In this document: positions 56,606-64,000 of the stretch, piece by piece
Layout: each line of letters opens with the position of its first letter
How positions within the stretch are numbered: the first letter of the stretch is position 1
Made by a program: the position numbers and the translations under genes
Notes under the pieces: model-generated
Database searches by the model: none
The model's input: only the letters and a program-made list of their open reading frames with translations
What the model was told of the DNA's origin: nothing
Assembly (NCBI GenBank): GCA_000333855.2
Contig: CM007320.1
Coordinates: 196,826-260,825 of the forward strand
DNA: 64,000 nucleotides
Source: Endotrypanum monterogeii
Lineage: Eukaryota > Euglenozoa > Kinetoplastea > Trypanosomatida > Trypanosomatidae
Direction: 5' to 3'

Positions 56606-59600
56606 ATGTCCGCTCTTCCCTCTTCATCCACGGAGCCCATAACGTTGCGTTCTATATCGGGTAAACGTACTTTGCTGACTCCACCTGTGACCTTGGAGAC
56701 GGTGCTGAAAGTGGCGACAGCGCCTCCCTTCTCATTTGCACCGGAGAGCGTCAAGATTTATATTCACGGTCGTCTGGTGCACCTCCTCCAATACCAAAAG
56801 CAGCACGGCGCGGACTTCTCCCAAATTCCGCTTGATGCCTCCGCGTATGTATCTCCGAGGGCGACAATCAAAGGTGCGCATTCCGTCTTGAGCTCATCGG
56901 CATCCAGTCACGCCCCCGACTCAAAGGACGAGCCCCGCTCAGTCATAGTCTATGGGATTCCACAGCGCCTACGATCAGCCCGCGCAGTCTCATCCACGTC
57001 TTCGGAAAAGCAAGCGCTACGCTCCCCTTCCCCGGCCGCGGCCGGTGGCCATCCGATTTCGATTCCCACATTTCATCGCCCTGAATCACAGACAGTGCTT
57101 CGTGGTGGTCACGTGACTGCCGCCCGGTCGCTTTCTTATAATGCGGCGTCGCAAGGGCGCTCCTCGACGGGATCCACTTGCCACAAAACCATGGACAACC
57201 TCGGTATGATGAGGGGCCCTCTGCCGTATCCTCACAGTCCCGGTGGTCTGCTGGAGCTCGACGAAATCTGTGCCGAGATAGGCTTGGGCGAGGACGACGA
57301 CTTTCTCGCGTTGCTGCAGGGTGCACCACAGAAAATCTACAACCACCCCACTATGCTGTATATGTCAAGCAGAGTGATGGGCGATTTGGCTGTTCTGCGA
57401 ACTGTCATGGAGCAGGTCGCAAGTGTGTCACCAGTCTTTTTTGACTGGATACTTAAAAATCCGCATAAATTCTTGTGCGCTCTGAATCGAAGCGGGGATC
57501 ACTCTTTGCAGCAGGTGAAGGAGCAGCTGCGCATGCTCGCCATTCGAGCCATGGCAGAGCAGATTTGCGGTGAGACACCTTCGCGTCATGTAATGATGCT
57601 GGAACTGAACACGACGGACGGCTCGCCAGACCTGTACCAGGTGGAGGTGCAGGTGGGAGATTTTTCAGACGCCTCCTCGTCGAGTGACTCTCCCATTACA
57701 ACCAACCTCGATGTCCGGGGTGCGGTTACGGAGGAGGAGGAGGGCGATGACGAGGTAGCGTGTTTGCGCATGAGTGAGGAGTTGGAAGGCGATGATACAC
57801 CTTCGCCGATGTTCAAGACATCCAGCGAGTATGGCGACGATCTTGAAGGAGCGGAAGAAGGGGAGGTGGTGGACGAACCCCATCGCGGCGCCATCCTTTT
57901 GCCAAGTACACCCGGGGCTCAGAGGAGACTATCGCCGTCGCAGCCGCCGACGGATGCAGAGCCACGGGCGACTGCGCCCTACGACGGGTGCGTGCTAGCC
58001 ACCTCGAAGGGTGCCTTATCTCAGGATCTCGGAGTCTCGTTGACCTCGTCTCCCCGGGTGGGAAGTGTCCCCGTCGGTGTGAACAACCTGAGCCGTCCCT
58101 CTTCTCACCGAACCCTGCCAGCTGCCTCGAGCTCAGCGCTTCTCGACGGGTCAGTGAGTGCAACTTTAAATGCCGGGTCCTCCCCACAAGAGAAGCATGA
58201 CGACGACGGGCGACTGTCAAACCTGGAAAAGGAGCTGCAGCATGTCGATTCTCTGATACAAGAGTGGGTGGATGAGCCCACGACCGATACCGCATGGCCA
58301 GCGCACAGTGCCATTACCGAGCTCCGCCACCGAATATTCAGTCTTTTGAAGGACTTCTTCACAGTCTTCAGTAGCTCAGCATCCCTCTCGCTTCAGAGCT
58401 TTAGGGATATTCGACGCTTATCGCTCCTCGCGGGTCACTTTTTCTCCAAAACCGAAGAGTTTTACGTGCAGCTGGTCGAACAGGGTGTGCGTTCGACCCT
58501 CTTCGGTGAAGCTCCGCAGAACTCCGTGGCGGCGTGGGCGGTTGTGGCCGCGCTGAGCCGCCTACTCGTCTGTGACGTGGATGCCGCTGTGGAGCAGAAG
58601 TTGGAGAACCAGCAGAAGGGCCTATCGCACCCTCCCAATGTATCTGTGCTGCGTTCAGTTCAGGAAGCCGATCCGATTTGTGCGAATCCCGCTATTCGCT
58701 GGGCGATAAATGAGGGGCCCGAGAAGCTCTTGCTGGCCCTAATCCACCTTTGCCGTCAGCAGCGAGCAGTGGTGTTGTGGTACAGCAGCCATCATGCCAT
58801 GAAAGCGGTGGGCAAGACCATTCAGTCAATCGCCTACATCCTCGGTGGCACGCAGGAGGCGCAGCAGACCGTTGCACTTCAGCGTCTGAAGCTGACGACC
58901 AAAGCTCACAAACAGGACGAGGTGGCGGACTGCATGGCCACGCTCTCAGATGCGTTGGCGCAGACTGGAACGCTGACCGAGGCTGTGCGCCGGCAGTGGT
59001 TCAGTCTCATGCGCAACCGTTATCAGCGGCTTGTGATGCCACTAGAGAAGGATCTCCCAACGCCTCACATGACGTCATATCCGCTCTATGTTTGCGACAC
59101 AAGGCACATCTTGCCCCCGAAGGGCAGTGCTGCGCGCTGTGACTCGATGCGCCGCGGGATGCACAGTGCAGCTCGCTGGTGGCCGGGGTACTGCGATGAG
59201 CGACATTCCTTTTGCGCTGACAAGTGGTGTCTTGCTATAACAGCGCGGCTTTGGAACATCGTCACGGCAATGGAGAACGTTGCTGCAGGGTCAGTCGCAG
59301 AGAGCGTTGCTGTTGTGTTGAGTGAGGAAGGAGCTGAGGCTAGGGCCGTAAACTCGTCTTCGATCTCATCTCTGCGTAAGTGCCTAGAGCACATGGCGTA
59401 CCTGCCGGTTGATACAGTGGGCACGCCTTCGCCAGCGATAGCTGGGTTGTTGCTGCCGCGCTCAGTCGTACGTCACTCTGCGATTCTTTGCGAGCAGGTG
59501 CCGGCTCCTTCAGGGAGCGAAGAGGAGAAAACAGAGGCCCGCCACCCCTCCGGCGTTGTGGAAAGTTATGGCATGATACCACTTTTCTGCGGCGATGTGC

Positions 59601-60469
59601 ATGTGGTAGACGTGGGGGCTGTGGACGCAGGCCAGATGCCTGTGCTGAGTTTGGGTGGCGGGGCAGCACTACCGACGTACGTGGCAACCGTGGTACGCAA
59701 TTTTGTGTTGCCTGCCCTTTCAAGCGAGTCGATCTTTTTACAGCACTTGTTCGACGTGTTTTCAAAACATCCAAATATTCCAGTGGCAGCAGCCGTGCGG
59801 GATGCGGCCCTCGCGAACGCACGTGCGCAGAACGCGCCGTGGCTGGTGAGTGAGTACGTTGTTTTCGATTTCGGGGGCACCCTTTCCACTTTTTCGGAAG
59901 CTCACGCAAAAGGCGCTGCGGCGGTGGCCAGCAAAAATGTAGCGATAAGGCCAACCTCTTTTACCGCTGCCGAAGTCCTATCACCACCAAAAGTTGTATC
60001 ATCGGCAGAACCCACAACGGAATGCTTTGTGCGCATGCCCAGCGTGCCGCTCAGTCAGCGACTGACCGCACCGCGCCCGGTACCACCAACGCGGCGCAGA
60101 TCCATTCAAACCAATCTTCGCCGTCCGCTTGGTCACTCTCCACTTGTCAGCGACGAGGTTGTCAAGCGACAGTACGTGCGCACCCACGCCATTGATGAAA
60201 TGTATGAAATGATGCTCGGGAGCTTGCTCGAACATCAGCCGACCGGCGAGGCGCAGGTGCTGGACCACTTGATACAGTTTGTGGAGGCTTCGGAGGATTT
60301 AATGCGGGGTCACTCTTTGCAAAGGCAGGCCGAAATTTCCACAGCTGCAGTAGCCAAGGTTTCCCCTAGTGTCACACCCGACAATGCGACGGTGGGTGTC
60401 GGTAGCTCTCATCCAAAGCCGCACCCCCCAAACGGAAACCGAGGTTCTTTTCCACGCCGCCGGCATTGA
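56606..60469 (+). CDS. Large conserved-looking hypothetical protein, 1287 residues
   Basis: I do not recognise the family. Residues 1-215 are mostly Ser/Pro-rich, with a short folded-looking patch at 46-66 (PESVKIYIHGRLVHLLQYQ). Residues 216-320 form a compact helical region (ELDEICAEIGLGEDDDFLALL, then FDWILKNPHKFLCALNRSG). The ILKNPHKFL stretch faintly recalls STI1/XPC-binding repeats, but I would not assign that. An acidic stretch (about 375-425, rich in Glu/Asp) follows, then a Ser-rich linker. A long alpha-helical, Leu/Ala-rich C-terminal half runs from about 540 to 1130, starting with a probable coiled coil (SNLEKELQHVDSLIQEWVDE). The last 150 residues are basic and Ser/Pro-rich. There is no signal peptide, membrane segment or catalytic motif. 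A scaffold role is a guess. Coding status is firm because of length, even composition and an excellent upstream splice site. Confidence 0.88.
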   Translation: MSALPSSSTEPITLRSISGKRTLLTPPVTLETVLKVATAPPFSFAPESVKIYIHGRLVHLLQYQKQHGADFSQIPLDASAYVSPRATIKGAHSVLSSSASSHAPDSKDEPRSVIVYGIPQRLRSARAVSSTSSEKQALRSPSPAAAGGHPISIPTFHRPESQTVLRGGHVTAARSLSYNAASQGRSSTGSTCHKTMDNLGMMRGPLPYPHSPGGLLELDEICAEIGLGEDDDFLALLQGAPQKIYNHPTMLYMSSRVMGDLAVLRTVMEQVASVSPVFFDWILKNPHKFLCALNRSGDHSLQQVKEQLRMLAIRAMAEQICGETPSRHVMMLELNTTDGSPDLYQVEVQVGDFSDASSSSDSPITTNLDVRGAVTEEEEGDDEVACLRMSEELEGDDTPSPMFKTSSEYGDDLEGAEEGEVVDEPHRGAILLPSTPGAQRRLSPSQPPTDAEPRATAPYDGCVLATSKGALSQDLGVSLTSSPRVGSVPVGVNNLSRPSSHRTLPAASSSALLDGSVSATLNAGSSPQEKHDDDGRLSNLEKELQHVDSLIQEWVDEPTTDTAWPAHSAITELRHRIFSLLKDFFTVFSSSASLSLQSFRDIRRLSLLAGHFFSKTEEFYVQLVEQGVRSTLFGEAPQNSVAAWAVVAALSRLLVCDVDAAVEQKLENQQKGLSHPPNVSVLRSVQEADPICANPAIRWAINEGPEKLLLALIHLCRQQRAVVLWYSSHHAMKAVGKTIQSIAYILGGTQEAQQTVALQRLKLTTKAHKQDEVADCMATLSDALAQTGTLTEAVRRQWFSLMRNRYQRLVMPLEKDLPTPHMTSYPLYVCDTRHILPPKGSAARCDSMRRGMHSAARWWPGYCDERHSFCADKWCLAITARLWNIVTAMENVAAGSVAESVAVVLSEEGAEARAVNSSSISSLRKCLEHMAYLPVDTVGTPSPAIAGLLLPRSVVRHSAILCEQVPAPSGSEEEKTEARHPSGVVESYGMIPLFCGDVHVVDVGAVDAGQMPVLSLGGGAALPTYVATVVRNFVLPALSSESIFLQHLFDVFSKHPNIPVAAAVRDAALANARAQNAPWLVSEYVVFDFGGTLSTFSEAHAKGAAAVASKNVAIRPTSFTAAEVLSPPKVVSSAEPTTECFVRMPSVPLSQRLTAPRPVPPTRRRSIQTNLRRPLGHSPLVSDEVVKRQYVRTHAIDEMYEMMLGSLLEHQPTGEAQVLDHLIQFVEASEDLMRGHSLQRQAEISTAAVAKVSPSVTPDNATVGVGSSHPKPHPPNGNRGSFPRRRH

Positions 60470-63400
60470 TGTCGTGCCATGTCCATCTTTTCATCCGATT
60501 GTCGCATGTTGCTGTTATTATGATGATGATGACGGATCCTTTTGGCCGCGCATGGGTGGCGGGCAGCCTTCTTCGTTTAACAACAAAAAAAAAACTCTCC
60601 AAATTAGGCAGTTGATAGGCACTCTTGTTTTCGTATTTTGTGTGGCAGCTGGCCTGGACGTTGTCCTCTTCACAATTCTTCCACTGGGGATCTTGGATCA
60701 TGTGCATCAGAGGTACTGTTTTTTTTTTTTTTGGGGGGGGTGGCGCCGAAAACATTTTTCCACACCTCTCGTCATGTTAGCCGTTATTATTATCTTGGCT
60801 ATGACTTCCCCCAGCGAGGGCCCACACCTAGGTGCGTATTTAATTTTCATTGCCACACCGATGGCTGTCGAGGGTATACGCTGTCGTCAGAACTGCCTCT
60901 ACTTTTTCCGCTGCAGCCTCGCAAAACCGTCCCCGGTGTTGCACATCGTGCGGGAAAAAAACATGCAGGGAGGGGGTTTCCATTCCAAAGACGACGGCGT
61001 CTCCCCCCCTCCTCTCTCTCTCACACACACACACAGACGCACAGACAAAGAAAAAGAGGTCCAACATATACAAACGATTGATTGGTCCCTGGGAACAAAG
61101 TTAAATGACCGCTATCATGGCGTATCCCACCCAAGCAAAGTCGTTAGAGGTCAGAAGGGAAAAAGTGACTCCCTTAAAAAAAAAAAAGTAAAGACGACAC
61201 ACACAATGCAGGCAAACCGAAGGGCACTCTGTGCTTCTGTAGGGCGAGAATAAGAGTCACTTCTTACCACGGGTTCGATGCTTTGGCGCCACCCAGATGC
61301 CGAAAATCCAGGGAAAAAAAGTCTCTTAGTGACATCTTCACGGTTGGTCGATTCTCATGATGGGGAGCTGTTGCGCGTCGACCGATTTAGTGGGGCTACC
61401 TGAGATGACTTGATGAGCGCCTTAGTGCAGAAGGGACAGGTTCCTGGCCTCCGGAGAATTACTCACTTCCTCCTCGAGATGGACTAGCGTGTCCCTGAGG
61501 TACACGTCCTGTTAGGCTGTGACAAGCTCTACTTGCTTTATTTGCTGCTGAGAGGAGGGTTGATCTTTGCGACTCCGGTGCGTCGCATGCATAACCCTGT
61601 AGTCTTCAGCTTCGATGGTGCGACGCATGTCTGACGAAGAGGCCAGCGTAACCCGCTGGAAAGACAGGGCAGTCATTTTTGTTTCTTTTGGTGGTGTTGT
61701 GCAACCGATGTGTTTTCTTTGTGTACTTTTTCTTGTGGCCTCACTCGGTTTCACGTGGTATGGTCTACTATGTCTCTCGGTCGGTCCACGCTTGGCGTCG
61801 ATAGTCTCAGACTACCTCTCTTCCCCGTATCTGTTTGCAGATATTTACATGCATCATCTGGGGACGTCTGTGGTATCCTTGTTGAGATTTCTTTCTCACT
61901 CTACCGAGAAGATTTCCCTGATGGCTTGTATTTCATTATATTCTTCTCTCTAGAGCGGGGGTGGGGCGGCAGGAGGTGTATTTGTCGTCCATTAAAAAAA
62001 AAAAGTATTGCTGCTGTTATGATTTGGCTGTTCTTTTCGCGGCTGCTATCAGCAAAGCGTTCGTGGAACGCAGAGATCCGTGTTTCCCCTCTTTTCTGTT
62101 GTCAACCCCAATAACGCGGCCAATGCTGTACATCGTTTCCCCCCCCCTCTTTGTTATCTGCGATATCTTTCCCTTGCGTCCACGTCTTCATGGAATTTTT
62201 ATTTTATTTTTTCCGCTTTTCAGCTCTTACCCTTGCAGCTAACACTGCCGTGAGGGGAATAGAGAGGCAAGCCGTCAACGGGAGTAGGTCATCGTTGGCA
62301 TTGCAAATAAGTGTCAGTGGTGAGCTGAAAAGACAATTGCGATCGGATAAGAGAGAACATCTGCACCAAAAGGGGCAATAGGAGATCCGAACTCTGATTC
62401 CGGCGAGGTCCCCTGATCACGTCTGCTGTATTCGTTTCTATTTTTGTCCTGGTGCAGTATGCACCCATGTACAGTGTCGCTGCGATCTTCTATTGTGTTT
62501 TTCTTTTTTTGGCTCGATTTTTAGATGGTCGTGCGATGCGGTGAGGGAAGTGGGGTTTCCCTAGTGTGGGTTTGTAGGTTTGCAATGCAGATGCATCGCC
62601 TCGCTGCTTCTTTATCCTCTTTTCTGAAGGGAGGGGAGTTGGGAAAGACGGACGATACGTTCATCAAAAGGGCATGTCCCTGAGAGGACCTGCAGATGGG
62701 TTTCATATTACCGCCTCTTTATCTGTCTGTCTGGGGGAGGGGGGCAGCTGGTCCTTCTCATGAATGTCGTTACTTCCTTCTCTAATCGCTGCGACCGTTT
62801 GCTTCCAACAGAATAGTGTCCTGTTTTTTTTCCCGTTTATCTCGTCAGCTCGCTGGCGAGGTGGATTAAACCCTCAAAGACGGAGAGAACTTCACCATTT
62901 ATAGGCTGTGGATAAACATGCTTAGCAGGCCACAGAAGCGACGTGCGTGCAAGCAAGAGAGTCTTTGAAATTGATGCGTTTTCTTTTTGTGGAGCTAGCC
63001 TGAAAGGTTTGACGTGGTCATCTCTAAAGGTTTGGGAGGAATGCTTGTGCATGCGTATGGGTGCATCGTTGATGCATTGTGTCTGCGCGCTGCCACACGT
63101 TCTGAGCTTTCGCAATCTCTCTTGCAGCCGCAGATGAATGGTAAAAAAAACATATCCTTACCAATCAGCGCTAATGATAGTACGTTAGTGAGCACTCTCT
63201 GCTCATTTTTTGTTGCCTGTCGCCTTTTCGCCATGCACTCCTCGTTTATATCCGATATCACTCTCCTCTTATATTTTGTCTGGGTACTTCTTTCCTTCCT
63301 CAATTTGCTTTAATGCTGTTTCACAGGTCTACATATCTGTGCAGGGTGATTTTTATTTTGTTTGGCGTTTTTTTTCTGTTTTATGCGTCTACTTGATTTC

Positions 63401-63800
63401 TCCTTATGTTCCTGCAGCAGCGCGTCTTTTCGTGTGCTTTCGGCTGTGAAACCGTTTGACCGCCGAAGACGGGGATGAAGGGAGTGTGGAGGGGTCATTG
63501 ACTAGATCGGGTCGACCCTTTCTTTTTTTTTTTCCGTTTTCTCATTTCACGGAAGTCGCGCGTCGTACATATCCGCGCACATCTGCAGAAAATACTTTCT
63601 TTTGCGTGTGTGTGGGTGAGTGGGTGAGGGAACTCTCAAGCCCCCTCCCCCCCCTCTGCCTTCCGGTGTGTAGCTTCGGACATTGTAACATTGAGAAAAA
63701 GTTGACCTCGTGTTGCTGTTGCAACTCCAAAGGACGTCAAATTTCCACCCCTGACCCTGCCGCCACCTTTCATTCAATCCTTCGTTGTTTGGTGGGAGTC
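60470..63800. other. Intergenic region with one doubtful small ORF
   Basis: This holds C/T runs and A runs early on, a CA repeat near 61021-61037, and less repetitive, more balanced sequence from about 61250 to 63450 than any other intergenic region in the window. One ORF (61615-61953) is listed separately. Otherwise nothing was recognised. Confidence 0.55.
61615..61953 (+). CDS. Possible small membrane protein (low confidence)
   Basis: This 112-residue ATG-initiated ORF has a mixed, charged N terminus (MVRRMSDEEASVTRWKDRAV) and a long hydrophobic segment at about 32-57 (MCFLCVLFLVASLGFTWYGL) that could span a membrane. The C-terminal half is moderately hydrophobic. A TCTTCAG acceptor (AG at 61608-61609) lies just before the ATG, but its pyrimidine tract is short. 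Unlike other intergenic ORFs here it does not consist of homopolymer translation. Against it, codon choice is not clearly like the real genes and I recognise no homologue. It may well be chance. Confidence 0.22.
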   Translation: MVRRMSDEEASVTRWKDRAVIFVSFGGVVQPMCFLCVLFLVASLGFTWYGLLCLSVGPRLASIVSDYLSSPYLFADIYMHHLGTSVVSLLRFLSHSTEKISLMACISLYSSL

Positions 63801-64000
63801 ATGCTTTGTCGCAGGTATACAATTGATGCCCACCGCAGCAGCGTCTCTACTTCTCCAGAGGGCACTCCTCCTGATGGCGGCAACTATAGACGCAGCTGTC
63901 GTTCTAATAGACCTGGCACCTCGGCGGCGTCGGCTGCTGTCACTGACTGCACTGCTCCAGCTGCATGCTCGAATCTGCGGCTTACGGTGGACAACGGCGC
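63801..64000 (+). CDS. 5' part of a protein gene, cut by the window end
   Basis: An ATG at 63801 opens a frame without stop to the window edge: 66 codons plus two bases. The product begins MLCRRYTIDAHRSSVSTSPE and is rich in Ser, Ala, Arg and Thr. G/C-rich third positions and balanced composition match the supported genes and not the T-rich intergenic sequence. A T-rich tract at 63520-63540 lies about 260 bases upstream and could serve the splice acceptor. The visible residues are low-complexity and show no domain, so no function can be given. The start could also lie further downstream. Confidence 0.6.
   Translation, partial: MLCRRYTIDAHRSSVSTSPEGTPPDGGNYRRSCRSNRPGTSAASAAVTDCTAPAACSNLRLTVDNG

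Noticed and set aside
60369..61253. 294-codon ORF overlapping the end of the 1287-residue gene
   Set aside because: It starts inside the supported gene in another frame and continues through C-, T- and A-runs.

Overview
The window looks like a piece of a trypanosomatid (kinetoplastid) nuclear chromosome, most likely from the Leishmania/Crithidia/Leptomonas group (Leishmaniinae). Species was not resolved. The evidence is: intronless genes all on the + strand, as in one polycistronic transcription unit; long T/C tracts followed by AG upstream of start codons, as in spliced-leader trans-splice acceptors; abundant TA/TG/CA microsatellites and poly-T/poly-C runs between genes; and gene families that are typically kinetoplastid, such as a RIM1-type mitochondrial single-strand-binding protein and a CCCH zinc-finger pair.

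Layout. Positions 1-192 are the 3' end of a dispersed SIDER-like repeat, whose second, 99%-identical copy ends at 19617. Then come a large Ser/Pro-rich hypothetical protein (2930-5764), a small protein that I read as a divergent OB fold (6802-7605), a RIM1-like SSB (8462-9154), a CFAP410/C21orf2-type leucine-rich ciliary protein (10864-11643) and an ERK7/8 (MAPK15)-type MAP kinase (14072-15439). From about 15.4 kb on, genes become very sparse: a triple-CCCH zinc-finger protein at 23788-25335, its polyQ-bearing paralogue at 36743-38392, a 1287-residue hypothetical protein at 56606-60469, and the first 66 codons of a gene running off the right end (63801-64000). One doubtful small membrane-protein ORF lies at 61615-61953.

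Only about 21% of the window is coding by this reading. The 11.4 kb and 18.2 kb stretches around the second CCCH gene contain no ORF with convincing protein character. Their apparent ORFs are homopolymer and microsatellite translations (poly-F, poly-K, poly-HT). They are best read as very long UTR/intergenic sequence, or as hosts of undetected non-coding RNA.

Working relations. In trypanosomatids neighbours share a transcript but not usually a pathway, so function should be read gene by gene. Two local themes still stand out: two adjacent OB-fold-like proteins, at least one probably acting on mitochondrial (kinetoplast) DNA, and two adjacent proteins whose families act in cilia/flagella (CFAP410 and ERK7/8). 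The CCCH pair is probably post-transcriptional regulators, the main mode of gene control in these organisms.

Assembly quality. There are three N gaps (600, 10 and 20 bases). The 20-base gap near 53.67 kb is flanked by error-rich duplicates of its own flanks and should not be trusted.
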